From Leuconostoc carnosum (lineage in GTDB: Bacteria; Bacillota; Bacilli; Lactobacillales; Lactobacillaceae), in NCBI RefSeq assembly GCF_014207505.1, contig NZ_JACHGL010000004.1, forward strand, positions 69,154 through 133,153: a DNA stretch of 64,000 nt. The letters are read 5' to 3'. The notes under the pieces are model-generated. The model had not been told where the DNA came from. It saw only the letters and a list, made by a program, of their open reading frames with translations, and ran no database searches. A program made the position numbers and the translations under genes. Within the stretch, counting starts at the first letter, position 1. The number at the start of each line of letters is the position of its first letter. Positions 16,719 to 25,883 of this stretch are shown here, piece after piece.

Positions 16719-16958
16719 ATGACAGATGCAGAAGTTTTTAACAAGGTAAAAGAAATTTTGGTTGACCAATTTGATTTGGAAGACGACGAAGTGTCTTTAA
16801 CAACTGATTTAACTAATGATATCGATGCCGATTCATTGGATTTGTTTGAAGTTTTGAACCGTGTTGAAGATGATTTTGATATTAAGTTGGCTGTTGCTGA
16901 AGATATCAAAACAGTACAAGACTTGGTAGACAAGGTAAAGGCGCAATTAGCAGCCTAA
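16719..16958 (+). CDS. acpP: acyl carrier protein
   Basis: 79 residues from ATG at 16719, preceded by CAGGAG; the longer in-frame reading from 16653 has no SD and would add 22 atypical residues. Acidic four-helix protein with the phosphopantetheine site at Ser39 in DIDADSLDLFEV. It carries growing acyl chains in the cytoplasm. The 96-base gap after fabH is the longest inside the operon so far. Confidence 0.97.
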   Translation: MTDAEVFNKVKEILVDQFDLEDDEVSLTTDLTNDIDADSLDLFEVLNRVEDDFDIKLAVAEDIKTVQDLVDKVKAQLAA

Positions 16959-17014
16959 ATGTTACAAGTGGTCGGCAATGATCACGTACATAACTTTATT
17001 TAAAGGAAAATGAA

Positions 17015-17980
17015 ATGGTTGTAAAAGAAATGAGCCCAATTTTTAAAAAGTTAGGCATGAAGTATCCTATTGTTGAAGGCGGAATGACATGGGCAGGAAC
17101 AGGTAAGTTAGCTGCTGCTGTTTCTGAAGCTGGAGGCCTTGGTTTTATTGGTACAGGTTATTGGCATGGTGAAGATGTGCGTAACGAAATTCGTCGTGCA
17201 AAGTCACTGACAGATAAGCCTTTTGGTGTCAACGTGATGTTATTGAGCCGTCACATTCGTGAAGTGTTTGATGTCATTATTGAAGAAGGTGTCAAAGTTG
17301 TTGCTACTGGTGCGGGAGATCCCTCACCGTTCTTAGATGAACTTCATGAAGCAGGCATTATCGTTATTCCAGTTGTACCTTCTGTATCATTAGCTAAGAT
17401 GATGGAAAAAAAGGGTGTGGATGCTGTCGTTGCTGAAGGCATGGAGTCTGGTGGCCATATTGGGATGCTGACAACAATGGCCTTAGTACCACAAGTTGTG
17501 GATGCTGTTAATATTCCAGTTATTGCAGCTGGTGGTATTGGTGATGGACGTGGTGTGGCTGCTGTCTTTATGTTAGGCGCAGCGGGAGCTCAAATGGGCA
17601 CACGTTTCTTAACAGCAGCGGAATCTGAAGTTCATCCAAACTTTAAGCAAAAGGTTTTGAAAGCTAAAGATATCGACACAATTGTTACAGGTAATTTGCT
17701 TGGTAATCGTGCACGTGTTTTGAAAAATAAAATGGCTAAGTCGTTTGTCAAAAACGAAGTACTTGAATTACAAAAAGAAAAGCCAGATGCTGCAGCTATC
17801 GAAAAATTAGAATCTGGTACCTTGCGTAGTGCGGTACAACAAGGTGATAAAGAAGGCGGTGCATTCATGGCTGGTCAAATTTCTGGTTTGATCCACGATG
17901 AAAAGCCTGTTAATGAAATTTTGGCTGATATTTGGCAACAAGCAACAGATGTCATGGGCATTGAAAATACGACATTATAG
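17015..17980 (+). CDS. fabK: enoyl-ACP reductase II, FMN type (FabK)
   Basis: 321 residues, SD AAAGGAA. Reduces trans-2-enoyl-ACP with NAD(P)H. TIM-barrel FMN protein of the nitronate-monooxygenase superfamily: PIVEGGMTWAG at the N terminus, GVKVVATGAGDPS, AEGMESGGHIG, and the FMN-phosphate site VIAAGGIGDGRGVAAVFMLGA then GTRF. FabK rather than FabI implies a triclosan-insensitive enoyl reductase, as in streptococci. Its position between acpP and fabD matches the streptococcal cluster. Confidence 0.96.
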   Translation: MVVKEMSPIFKKLGMKYPIVEGGMTWAGTGKLAAAVSEAGGLGFIGTGYWHGEDVRNEIRRAKSLTDKPFGVNVMLLSRHIREVFDVIIEEGVKVVATGAGDPSPFLDELHEAGIIVIPVVPSVSLAKMMEKKGVDAVVAEGMESGGHIGMLTTMALVPQVVDAVNIPVIAAGGIGDGRGVAAVFMLGAAGAQMGTRFLTAAESEVHPNFKQKVLKAKDIDTIVTGNLLGNRARVLKNKMAKSFVKNEVLELQKEKPDAAAIEKLESGTLRSAVQQGDKEGGAFMAGQISGLIHDEKPVNEILADIWQQATDVMGIENTTL

Positions 17981-18036
17981 GAGGCAAGCTACTTTCGTAG
18001 CTGCTTCTTGTAAAGAAATAGTATATGGGGTTTAAT

Positions 18037-18984
18037 ATGAAATTAGGCATTTTATTTAGTGGTCAAGGGGCACAGAAAGCAGGTATGGGATCTGATTTAT
18101 ACCAATCTCTGCCTGCATATAAAGAGACTGTTGACAAGGCTTCTGAGATTGTTGGATATAATCTCCAAGAAGTAGCCAGAGATGAAACTAAAATTTCTCA
18201 AACAGCATATGCACAACCAGCTATTTTAACAATGAGTCATGCGATTATCAGTGCTTTAGGTGATGCATTACCAGTACCTGTAGCTGGGTTAGGTTTAAGT
18301 CTTGGAGAATATTCTGCCTTGACAGCAAGTGGTGCGTTAACGTTTGATCAAGCAGTTGCTATCATAAAAGATCGTGGTGCTTACATGCAAACAGTCGGGG
18401 ATGCGAATCCTGGTAAAATGGTTGCTGTGATGGGTGATGATCAAAAATTAGTCGAAAATGTTTTGGCAACATTGCAATCAGAAAGAAAAAAAGTTTACCC
18501 GGCTAACTACAATACATTTGCTCAATTAGTTATCGGTGGTGTGGCGGCTGATGTTGATCTGGCTGTTGAAAAATTGACAGAAGCTGGTATTCAACGCATG
18601 GTAGAGTTACCAGTTTCAGGTGCTTTTCATACGCCATTATTAAAGGACGCGGCGACACAGTTGGCAACACGTTTGACTGGCGAGAAATTCAACAGTTTCA
18701 AATATCCTGTATACTCCAATACAACTGGAGATATATTTACGCAAGACACACTTTATGATACTTTAACGCAACAGATTATTTCGCCAACATATTTTGCGCA
18801 AGCTGTGCAAAATATGTTAGATTTGGGAGTAGATACATTCCTAGAAGTTGGACCATCTGAAACGTTGGTAAAGTTTGTTAAAAAGATTGCACCTAAAAGT
18901 GTAAAACGTTATGCTATTACAGATTTAGAAAGTTTTAATACTGTTCGGGATATGCTAATAGCAGAAGGAGAGGAAACTAAATGA
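18037..18984 (+). CDS. fabD: malonyl-CoA:ACP transacylase (FabD)
   Basis: 315 residues from ATG at 18037 (MKLGILFSGQGAQKAGMG). An in-frame ATG at 18025 would add four residues and use the GGGG SD as codons. Transfers malonyl from CoA to ACP. Active-site Ser is in GLSLGEYSALTASG and the partner His in GAFHTPLL. A small stem (GCAAGCTAC-TTTC-GTAGCTGC) lies in the fabK-fabD gap at about 17984-18005. The last four bases overlap fabG. Confidence 0.96.
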   Translation: MKLGILFSGQGAQKAGMGSDLYQSLPAYKETVDKASEIVGYNLQEVARDETKISQTAYAQPAILTMSHAIISALGDALPVPVAGLGLSLGEYSALTASGALTFDQAVAIIKDRGAYMQTVGDANPGKMVAVMGDDQKLVENVLATLQSERKKVYPANYNTFAQLVIGGVAADVDLAVEKLTEAGIQRMVELPVSGAFHTPLLKDAATQLATRLTGEKFNSFKYPVYSNTTGDIFTQDTLYDTLTQQIISPTYFAQAVQNMLDLGVDTFLEVGPSETLVKFVKKIAPKSVKRYAITDLESFNTVRDMLIAEGEETK

Positions 18985-19712
18985 TGGATTTTACAAATCA
19001 AACAGTGTTAGTTACTGGATCATCACGTGGTATTGGCTTAGCCATTGCGCAAGCATTTGATGCTGCTGGAGCCAAGTTGATTTTGCACGCACGATCAGAA
19101 ATCAAGCCTGAAATCATCGCATTGTTCAAGCAAGAGCCACAGGTTTTGCAATTTGATATTGCTGATGCAGAAGCTGCAGAAGCTAGCTTGAAAGCGTTAT
19201 ACAAACAAGATGATTTTGATGGTATTGATGTATTAGTTAATAATGCAGGTATCACAAAAGACCAGTTAGCAATGGCATTGGCGCCAGCCGATTTTGCTGC
19301 AGTTGTTAACGTTAACTTAAATGGGACATTCAACGTAACACAACCCGTATTTAAAAAAATGATTCGTCAAAAGCATGGTGCAATTATTAATTTGAGTTCA
19401 GTTGTCGGGCAAATGGGTAATATGGGGCAAAGTAACTATGCTGCGTCAAAGGCTGGCATCATTGGTTTAACTAAATCATTGGCTAAAGAGGGTGCGCGTC
19501 GCAATATACGTGTCAATGCTGTTGCGCCAGGTATGATTGTATCTGACATGACTAGTGTTTTGCCAGAAGCAACACAAACAGAAATTTTAAAGAATATCCC
19601 GCTGTCACGCTTTGGCAGTGCAGAAGAAGTGGCTGACGCGGTGTTATTCTTAGCTGAAAATTCATACATAACAGGACAAACACTTACTGTTGATGGTGGA
19701 TTATATATTTAA
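18981..19712 (+). CDS. fabG: 3-oxoacyl-ACP reductase (FabG)
   Basis: 243 residues, SDR family, NADPH-dependent reduction of 3-oxoacyl-ACP. Cofactor motif TGSSRGIG near residue 12, NNAG, and the catalytic Ser-Tyr-Lys in NLSSVVGQMGNMGQSNYAASKAG. The C terminus ITGQTLTVDGGLYI is typical. The start overlaps the fabD stop (ATGA), so the two are translationally coupled; an SD GGAGAGGA lies within fabD. Confidence 0.97.
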   Translation: MMDFTNQTVLVTGSSRGIGLAIAQAFDAAGAKLILHARSEIKPEIIALFKQEPQVLQFDIADAEAAEASLKALYKQDDFDGIDVLVNNAGITKDQLAMALAPADFAAVVNVNLNGTFNVTQPVFKKMIRQKHGAIINLSSVVGQMGNMGQSNYAASKAGIIGLTKSLAKEGARRNIRVNAVAPGMIVSDMTSVLPEATQTEILKNIPLSRFGSAEEVADAVLFLAENSYITGQTLTVDGGLYI

Positions 19713-19727
19713 TCAAAGGAGATCTTA

Positions 19728-20990
19728 ATGTCACGAGTAGTAATCACTGGGCTTGGTGCTGTTACACCACTTGGAAATGATACAGAAACATTTTTAAATG
19801 GTATTTTTAATGAAGAAATCGGTATTAAGCCTATCACAAAGTTTGATGCATCTGAAACAGGTATTACAGTAGCTGGACAGGTCGATGGTTTTGACCCAGC
19901 TCAGCGTGTGGGTAAGCGTAATGCTCGTAAGCTGGATTTGTTTTCACAGTATGCTATTGATGCTGCAGATCAAGCATTGGAAAATGCTGGCTTGAAAGCA
20001 CCAGAAGGATCAGAAAATCCAACAACTGTTAAGGATCCAAACCGATTTGGTGTTATTTTAGGTAATGGTATTGGTGGATTAACAACAATCCAAGAACAAG
20101 TTATTAAAATGCATGACAAAGGACCACAACGTGTGAGCCCATTGTTCGTACCAGAATCAATTCCAAATATGGTTGCTGGTAACGTATCATTGCGTTTTGG
20201 TGCTAAAGGTGTGAACTACACCATCGTTACAGCGTGCGCCTCAGCTACCAATGCAATTGGTGAAGCATTTTGGCGTGTACAATCGGGTAAAGCTGACGTG
20301 ATGTTGACCGGTGGTTCTGAAGCGACAGTTAACGAAATAGGTATTGCTGGTTTCGCCGCTCTAACAGCATTGTCCACTGAAACAGATCCTAAAAAAGCTT
20401 CAAAGCCATTTGATAAGAATCGTCACGGTTTTGTCTTGGGTGAAGGATCAGGTATCTTGGTTATCGAGAGTCTAGAACATGCTCAAGCCCGTGGTGCACA
20501 TATCTTGGCTGAATTAGTAGGCTATGGTTCATCTTCTGATGCTTACCATATGACGTCACCATCACCCGATGGTGAAGGAGCTGCTCGCGCTATTAAAGAT
20601 GCACTACAAGATGCTGATTTACAACCACAACAAATTTCATATATTAATGCACATGGTACTGCTACGGGTGCTAATGATTCTGGTGAAGCCCACGCTATCG
20701 CTACAGTGTTTGGTGAGAATACAGTAGCTGTATCATCTACAAAGGGTATGACAGGTCATTTGCTTGGTGCGGCAGGTGCTATTGAAGCATTAGTTTCTGT
20801 TGGTTCGTTAGTTCGTGGTGAGTTACCTGTTAACGTAGGTATCGATGAGCCAGATGAAGATACTAAAGTTGTTAATTTAGTATCGGCAGCTACAAAGAAT
20901 CAAGCACCAGAGTACGTTATGAGTGCAAATTATGGCTTTGGTGGTCATAATGCTGTTGTTGTATTTAAAAATTGGCATGAAGAGGCTTAA
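19728..20990 (+). CDS. fabF: 3-oxoacyl-ACP synthase II (FabF)
   Basis: 420 residues, SD AAAGGAG. Elongating condensing enzyme. Catalytic residues: Cys170 (VTACASATNAIG), His309 (INAHGTATGAND) and His344 (KGMTGHLLGAAG). Full length with normal termini. Four bases before accB. Confidence 0.97.
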   Translation: MSRVVITGLGAVTPLGNDTETFLNGIFNEEIGIKPITKFDASETGITVAGQVDGFDPAQRVGKRNARKLDLFSQYAIDAADQALENAGLKAPEGSENPTTVKDPNRFGVILGNGIGGLTTIQEQVIKMHDKGPQRVSPLFVPESIPNMVAGNVSLRFGAKGVNYTIVTACASATNAIGEAFWRVQSGKADVMLTGGSEATVNEIGIAGFAALTALSTETDPKKASKPFDKNRHGFVLGEGSGILVIESLEHAQARGAHILAELVGYGSSSDAYHMTSPSPDGEGAARAIKDALQDADLQPQQISYINAHGTATGANDSGEAHAIATVFGENTVAVSSTKGMTGHLLGAAGAIEALVSVGSLVRGELPVNVGIDEPDEDTKVVNLVSAATKNQAPEYVMSANYGFGGHNAVVVFKNWHEEA

Positions 20991-20993
20991 TTC

Positions 20994-21446
20994 ATGAGTT
21001 TAAAAATTGATGAAATCCGTGAACTGATTGCAGATTTAGAAAATAGTTCGTTGCGTGAATTTGAAATTGCAGATGGTGATTTTAAATTACATTTGTCAAA
21101 AAATGATAATGCAACAGTTATTAATACACCAGAAACACCTATATCAAAACCAGCTGCTAAAGTAGATGCTGAACCTGAGCATCCTTTGGCTCAGCCCGCT
21201 CAAACAGGTACTGAGATTGTGGCTCCCATGGTTGGAACAGTATATTTGCAACCAAAGCCTGATGCGCCAATGTTCAAACGAGTAGGGGACAAAGTGTCAG
21301 TTGGTGAAACAGTTGCTGTCATTGAAGCTATGAAACTTATGACTGAAATCCATAGTGAAGTAGCTGGTACGATTGCTGAAATTTTGGTAGAAAATGAAGA
21401 AGTTGTTGATTACAATAAGCCTTTGTATGTTGTAACAACGGACTAA
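20994..21446 (+). CDS. accB: biotin carboxyl carrier protein of acetyl-CoA carboxylase
   Basis: 150 residues. The N-terminal helical domain is followed by a Pro/Ala-rich linker (about 50-75) and the biotinyl domain; the biotinylated lysine is Lys114 in VIEAMKLMTEIHSE. Carries carboxybiotin between AccC and AccAD. SD GAAGAGG is within the end of fabF. Confidence 0.96.
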   Translation: MSLKIDEIRELIADLENSSLREFEIADGDFKLHLSKNDNATVINTPETPISKPAAKVDAEPEHPLAQPAQTGTEIVAPMVGTVYLQPKPDAPMFKRVGDKVSVGETVAVIEAMKLMTEIHSEVAGTIAEILVENEEVVDYNKPLYVVTTD

Positions 21447-21488
21447 TGCATGCGGTTTTTCCGCGTACATATTTTGGAGGAAACACAA

Positions 21489-21920
21489 ATGAGCGTTTTA
21501 AGTACAACAGAAATTATGGCAATCATTCCGCATCGTTATCCAATGTTGATGTTGGACACAGTTGAAGAATTAATACCTGGTGAGAAAGCCGTTGCGTTGA
21601 AGAATATTTCTGTTAACGAAGAAATTTTTCAAGGCCATTTCCCAGGTAATCCAACTTTTCCTGGTGCTTTGACGGTTGAAGCATTGGCACAAACTGGTGC
21701 TGTTGCCTTATTATCACTCCCTGAATTTAAAGGAAAGACTGCCTATTTTGGTGGGATTAAAAAAGCACGTTATCGCCAAATGGTACGTCCAGGAGATCAA
21801 TTACGTTTAGAAGTAACGCTTGATCGTTTACGTGGCCCAATTGGAACAGGTAAAGGTACTGCTTGGATTGGCGATAAGAAGGCAACAACTGCTGAATTAA
21901 CATTTATCATTGGAGATTAA
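21489..21920 (+). CDS. fabZ: 3-hydroxyacyl-ACP dehydratase FabZ, second copy
   Basis: 143 residues from ATG at 21489, with TTGGAGG 8 bases upstream; the in-frame reading from 21450 adds an unlikely N terminus. Motif GHFPGNPTFPGALTVEALAQ has the catalytic His and Glu. It sits between accB and accC, the normal place of the housekeeping FabZ in streptococcal and lactobacillar clusters, so this copy is probably the general dehydratase. Confidence 0.95.
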   Translation: MSVLSTTEIMAIIPHRYPMLMLDTVEELIPGEKAVALKNISVNEEIFQGHFPGNPTFPGALTVEALAQTGAVALLSLPEFKGKTAYFGGIKKARYRQMVRPGDQLRLEVTLDRLRGPIGTGKGTAWIGDKKATTAELTFIIGD

Positions 21921-21922
21921 CT

Positions 21923-23299
21923 GTGTTTAAAAAAGTATTGGTTGCAAACCGTGGTGAAATTGCGGTACGCATTATCCGAACATTAAAAGAAATGGGCATC
22001 GCTTCTGTAGCAATTTATTCAACAGCTGATAAAGACAGCTTACACGTACAAATTGCAGATGAAGCAATTTCAGTTGGTGGTCCAAAACCAAAAGACTCTT
22101 ACTTAAATATGAAAAACATTTTAAGTGCTGCCCTATTAACTGGTGCCGAAGCAATTCATCCAGGATACGGTTTCTTGTCAGAAAATGCACTATTTGCCGA
22201 TATGGTTGGTGAAGTAGGCATTAAGTGGATCGGTCCAAGACCAGAAACAATTTCATTAATGGGTAATAAAGCCAATGCACGTGAAGAAATGCGTCGTGCA
22301 GGTGTACCAGTGATTCCAGGTTCTGAAGGCTTTATTCGTGATTTCCATGAAGCAAAAGCAGTTGCAGAACGTATTGGATATCCTTTGTTACTAAAAGCTG
22401 CAGCTGGTGGTGGTGGTAAAGGTATGCGTTTTGTGTATGCAGAAGATGAGTTATCAGATAAATTTGATGATGCTCAAAATGAAGCAAGATCATCATTTGG
22501 TGATGATCATATGTATATTGAAAAAGTCATGACTCGTGTTCGTCACATTGAAATGCAGCTTGTACGAGATGAAAACGGCCATGTGGTTTATTTACCAGAA
22601 CGTAACTGCTCATTGCAACGTAATAATCAAAAAGTGTTAGAAGAATCACCAGCAACTGGTGTCACAACTGAAATGCGTGCTGAATTAGGTGATATTGTAA
22701 CTCGTGCAGCGCAAGCATTGCGTTATGAAAATACAGGTACAATCGAATTTTTGCAAGACCGTGAAGGCAAGTTTTATTTCATGGAAATGAACACACGTAT
22801 TCAAGTTGAACATCCAGTGTCAGAAATGGTAACTGGAATTGATTTAATTCGCTTACAAATTATGATTGCTGCTGGTGAGGATTTACCAGTTACACAAGAT
22901 GATGTTAAGGTTCAAGGTCACTCTATTGAAGTACGATTAACAGCTGAACAACCTGAAAAGAACTTTTCGCCTAGTGCAGGTACAGTTGATTTTGTCTTTT
23001 TACCAATGGGTGGTTTGGGTATTCGTATTGACTCTGCTTTGTTTGCAGGTGATAAAATTCAACCATTTTATGATTCGATGATTGGTAAGTTAATTGTCCA
23101 CGGTGCAAATCGACCAGAGGCAATGGCAAAGTTACGCCGTATTGTTAATGAAACAGTTATTCACGGTGTGCAGACAAATCGTAATTTCCAAAAAGCATTA
23201 TTAGACGACCCACAGGTACAACGTGGTGAATTCGATACACGCTATTTGGAAAATGAATTTTTACCACGTTGGGCTGAGAGTTTGTCAATTAAAGATTAG
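21923..23299 (+). CDS. accC: biotin carboxylase subunit of acetyl-CoA carboxylase
   Basis: 458 residues, GTG start with TTGGAG upstream, two bases after fabZ. ATP-grasp enzyme that carboxylates biotin on AccB: FKKVLVANRGEIAVRIIRT, Gly-rich KAAAGGGGKGMRFV, EMNTRIQVEHPVSEMVTGID with catalytic Glu/Arg. The N-terminal, ATP-grasp and C-terminal domains are all present at normal length. Confidence 0.97.
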   Translation: MFKKVLVANRGEIAVRIIRTLKEMGIASVAIYSTADKDSLHVQIADEAISVGGPKPKDSYLNMKNILSAALLTGAEAIHPGYGFLSENALFADMVGEVGIKWIGPRPETISLMGNKANAREEMRRAGVPVIPGSEGFIRDFHEAKAVAERIGYPLLLKAAAGGGGKGMRFVYAEDELSDKFDDAQNEARSSFGDDHMYIEKVMTRVRHIEMQLVRDENGHVVYLPERNCSLQRNNQKVLEESPATGVTTEMRAELGDIVTRAAQALRYENTGTIEFLQDREGKFYFMEMNTRIQVEHPVSEMVTGIDLIRLQIMIAAGEDLPVTQDDVKVQGHSIEVRLTAEQPEKNFSPSAGTVDFVFLPMGGLGIRIDSALFAGDKIQPFYDSMIGKLIVHGANRPEAMAKLRRIVNETVIHGVQTNRNFQKALLDDPQVQRGEFDTRYLENEFLPRWAESLSIKD

Positions 23300-23339
23300 T
23301 TATAAAGTCGTAGACGGTAAAGAATTGTAAAGAAAGGCA

Positions 23340-23381
23340 TATGTTCAGTTACCTGTGAGGGCACGGAACATACTCTTGAAA
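23340..23381 (+). promoter_or_regulatory. accD leader: mini-ORF, GTGA overlap and short inverted repeat
   Basis: AGAAAGG is followed by a 5-codon reading frame (ATG TTC AGT TAC CTG TGA, 23341-23358) whose stop overlaps a GTG that is in frame with accD (23355). TATGTTC (23340-23346) can pair with GAACATA (23366-23372). No SD stands directly before the ATG at 23382. The SD-to-ATG distance of the mini-ORF is only 3 bases, which weakens a coupling model. Confidence 0.45.
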
Positions 23382-24221
23382 ATGGATTTATATAATAACG
23401 ACAAATCAACATCGAAAATTAAACGTGCTGAATCAGTGAATGAACGTATTCCCGACGGCTTATTTCTAGCGTGTCCATATTGTGGTACACAAATGTACAA
23501 CAAACAATTAGGTGCTTATCGTGTATGCGCTAATTGTGGATATGGTTTTCGTTTACAAGCAAGGGAACGCATTGAACTTTTAACTGAGTCGTTTGATGAA
23601 TTGGATGCAGATGTTACAATGACACATCCTGATTTCCCTGGTTATGCTGATAAGTTACAACGAGCCAAGGATCAGACAAATCTTGGCGAGTCTGTTTTGA
23701 CTGGTGTCGCAACGATTAAGGAACAAAGGGTTGCGCTAGGTATTATGGATTCGTACTTTATGATGGGATCACTTGGATCAATGACAGGTGAGAAGATCAC
23801 GCGTTTATTTGAGCACGCAACATCAAACAGGCTACCAGTCGTATTATTTACGGCATCTGGTGGTGCACGAATGCAAGAAGGTATGAATTCCTTAATGCAA
23901 ATGGCAAAGGTTTCAGCAGCGGTGGCGGAACATCAAGAAGCTGGACTATTGTATTTGGTTGTATTGACTGATCCAACAACTGGCGGCGTGACGGCTAGTT
24001 TTGCTATGCAGGCAGATATTACCCTGGGAGAACCACATGCTTTGGTTGGTTTTGCTGGTGCGCGAGTGATTGAATCAACGATTCATGAAAAACTACCAAA
24101 AGACTTTCAGCGTGTGGAAACACTCTTGAAGAACGGCTTTGTTGATGATATTGTACCAAGACCGGAACTCGCTGAAAAGATTGCAACCTTAGTGAAATTT
24201 CATCAAGTGACGGAGGAGTGA
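23382..24221 (+). CDS. accD: acetyl-CoA carboxylase carboxyltransferase, beta subunit
   Basis: 279 residues from ATG 23382; GTG at 23355 is an alternative adding nine residues. Transfers carboxyl from biotin to acetyl-CoA together with AccA. The N-terminal zinc ribbon has C-P-Y-C and C-A-N-C pairs. The carboxyltransferase fold includes LFTASGGARMQEGMNSLMQM and TDPTTGGVTASFAMQADI. The start is uncertain because no ordinary SD is adjacent. Confidence 0.95.
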   Translation: MDLYNNDKSTSKIKRAESVNERIPDGLFLACPYCGTQMYNKQLGAYRVCANCGYGFRLQARERIELLTESFDELDADVTMTHPDFPGYADKLQRAKDQTNLGESVLTGVATIKEQRVALGIMDSYFMMGSLGSMTGEKITRLFEHATSNRLPVVLFTASGGARMQEGMNSLMQMAKVSAAVAEHQEAGLLYLVVLTDPTTGGVTASFAMQADITLGEPHALVGFAGARVIESTIHEKLPKDFQRVETLLKNGFVDDIVPRPELAEKIATLVKFHQVTEE

Positions 24222-24222
24222 T

Positions 24223-25023
24223 ATGGCTGTTAATATTGGTTTGAAATTATTTAAACGCGAGCTGACGCCAAAGGATATTGTAAAGAAATCACGAGAAGAT
24301 CGCTTTCTTGCTCGTGAAATCATTAATGGGATTTTTACAGACTTTGTGGAATTACATGGTGATCGATTGAGTGGGGATGATACATCGGTTATCGGTGGTA
24401 TTGCACGACTTAATGACCAGCCAGTTACGGTTATCGCCATTGATAAAGGCGTTGATATTCATGATAAGCTAAGTAAGCGCAACGGTTCGCCTGAGCCATG
24501 GGGTTACCGTAAAGCACAACGCTTAATGCAACAAGCAAATAAATTTCACCGACCTATTGTGACTTTTATTAATACACCAGGAGCTTTTCCAGGTAAAACA
24601 GCTGAGGCACAAGGACAAGGCGAGGCGATAGCACAATCTATTTTGTTATCGATGAAGCTAACAGTACCTATGATCGCTATCATTTACGGTGAAGCTGGCT
24701 CTGGGGGAGCGCTAGCGCTAGCAACTAGTGATCAAGTCTGGATGTTCCAAAACTCTACGTACTCCATTTTATCGCCAGAAGGATTTGCTTCTATCTTATG
24801 GAAAGATAGTAAACGTTCTGATGAAGCTGCGGCATTGATGGGTTTGACACCTAAAGACCTATTAGAAAAACAAGTAATTGACTATATTATTCCTGAATCT
24901 CGTAACCATCCCCGTGTATTTAGTTTAATTAGAAAACGTTTGGACAATGAATTTAAGCAGTTAAATTCATTAACACCTGAAGAGTTAATGAAACAAAGAC
25001 GCGCAAGGTTTAGAGCATTTTAA
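24223..25023 (+). CDS. accA: acetyl-CoA carboxylase carboxyltransferase, alpha subunit
   Basis: 266 residues, SD GGAGGAG inside the accD end. Characteristic motifs: FVELHGDRLSGDD, FINTPGAFPGKTAEAQGQGEAIA, YGEAGSGGALALAT and SPEGFASILWKD. It is somewhat shorter at the N terminus than Gram-negative AccA, as usual in Lactobacillales. Last gene of the operon; a terminator follows. Confidence 0.97.
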   Translation: MAVNIGLKLFKRELTPKDIVKKSREDRFLAREIINGIFTDFVELHGDRLSGDDTSVIGGIARLNDQPVTVIAIDKGVDIHDKLSKRNGSPEPWGYRKAQRLMQQANKFHRPIVTFINTPGAFPGKTAEAQGQGEAIAQSILLSMKLTVPMIAIIYGEAGSGGALALATSDQVWMFQNSTYSILSPEGFASILWKDSKRSDEAAALMGLTPKDLLEKQVIDYIIPESRNHPRVFSLIRKRLDNEFKQLNSLTPEELMKQRRARFRAF

Positions 25024-25031
25024 TTTGTGGT

Positions 25032-25072
25032 ATAATAGATTATCAGCTGTTGTTGATAATCTATTATTTTTC
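25032..25072 (+). terminator. terminator of the fab-acc operon, overlapping a TATAAT
   Basis: ATAATAGATTATCA pairs with TGATAATCTATTAT over 14 bp around an 8-base loop, followed by TTTTTC. The left arm overlaps TATAAT (25031-25036), with TTTAGA 16 bases upstream, which could be the tmRNA promoter; the two functions share the same bases. Confidence 0.85.
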
Positions 25073-25098
25073 TTTATTGAGAAAAACTATTGGTTTTT

Positions 25099-25453
25099 GG
25101 GGCCGTTTTTGGAATTCGACGGGTTGTTTAGGGCAGGGACTGCGTTTCGCCATCCGGGCGTAAAGCGGGCAGACATTTTAACTGCAAAAAACGAAAACAC
25201 TTTCGCAGTTGCTGCTTAAAAAACAGTAACGCGTAACTTAGTCTTGGTTGCTGACATCTAAGATTAGGTCATAAAAGGTCAGATCGTATACTTGTTTAAA
25301 TCTGGAGCAATTATATTAAATTAATCAGGTTAGTGATTAATATTAGCCTCGTTTTGTGGCGTGATTAATTATGAAATTTAAATGACAAAGCTATAAGCGT
25401 AGATGTTTCTGTACCGGGCGGTCTGGACAGGGGTTCGACTCCCCTCGGCTCCA
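25099..25453 (+). ncRNA. ssrA: tmRNA
   Basis: Rescues stalled ribosomes by trans-translation. The 5' end GGGGCCG pairs with CGGCTCC at the 3' end (25446-25452) to form the tRNA-like acceptor stem; a T-arm GGTTCGACTCC is present. The tag frame starts at GCA (25184) and encodes AKNENTFAVAA then TAA (25217-25219). The CCA end is not encoded (discriminator A25453 followed by TTC). The tag resembles those of other Leuconostoc and lactobacilli. Confidence 0.96.
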
Positions 25454-25457
25454 TTCA

Positions 25458-25544
25458 GTATTTCATGGCGTTGCATAGGGTTTCAAAAACCTAATGTAGC
25501 GCTTTTTTGTTCAAAAACGTTGCACTGTATTTCATAGCATTTCA
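25458..25544 (+). repeat. imperfect 18-bp direct repeat downstream of tmRNA
   Basis: GTATTTCATGGCGTTGCA (25458-25475) and GTATTTCATAGCATTTCA (25527-25544) share 15 of 18 bases. tmRNA 3' ends are common integration sites and integrase arm sites are short direct repeats, so this could be an integration scar. No integrase gene is present. Confidence 0.4.
25467..25509 (+). terminator. terminator of tmRNA
   Basis: GCGTTGCAT-AGG pairs with CCTAATGTAGCGC over about 12 positions including G-U pairs, with loop GTTTCAAAAA, followed by six Ts. It starts 14 bases after the tmRNA 3' end. Confidence 0.7.
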
Positions 25545-25597
25545 CACAAAGTGGGGAACTTTTTGGGAAATATTTTAAATACGTAAGTAAGCAGTGT

Positions 25598-25620
25598 AAC
25601 GGCGTTTAAGCCGTTTTTTA
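25598..25620 (+). terminator. second hairpin terminator in the post-tmRNA region
   Basis: AACGGC-GTTTAA-GCCGTT followed by TTTTA. No recognisable gene precedes it, which fits the end of a gene that has been deleted. Confidence 0.7.
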
Positions 25621-25695
25621 TTTGCAGAAAAGGGCAACAAATAACACATAAACTAGAATGTGGTACATATTTTAATAGCATAAACGAGATAAAGA

Positions 25696-25809
25696 ATGAC
25701 AAACAAAACAGATAGATTAGTTTGTGATTGCTGCTCTGGCCGATTAAACCTTATGGTAGAGCTGAGCCAACTTACAAGAAATATATTACTGATATTACTT
25801 TTTATTTAA
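25696..25809 (+). CDS. possible 37-residue ORF
   Basis: ATG ORF with no clear SD; N terminus MTNKTDRLVCDCCSGRLNLM has a C-x-C-C cluster and the C terminus is hydrophobic. It could be a remnant of a larger gene or a chance frame. The rest of the region 25510-25883 holds only the hairpin at 25598. Confidence 0.2.
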   Translation: MTNKTDRLVCDCCSGRLNLMVELSQLTRNILLILLFI

Positions 25810-25883
25810 AAGTCATCTGGCTAGGTCAGTTGTAAACAAGAGTTTATAATGAACATAGGTATAATTAAGGGGGATATTAAGTA

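Noticed and set aside
25025..25219. 64-codon ORF ending in the tmRNA tag
   Set aside because: It merely runs through the accA terminator and the tmRNA; only the last 11 codons are translated, as the tag.
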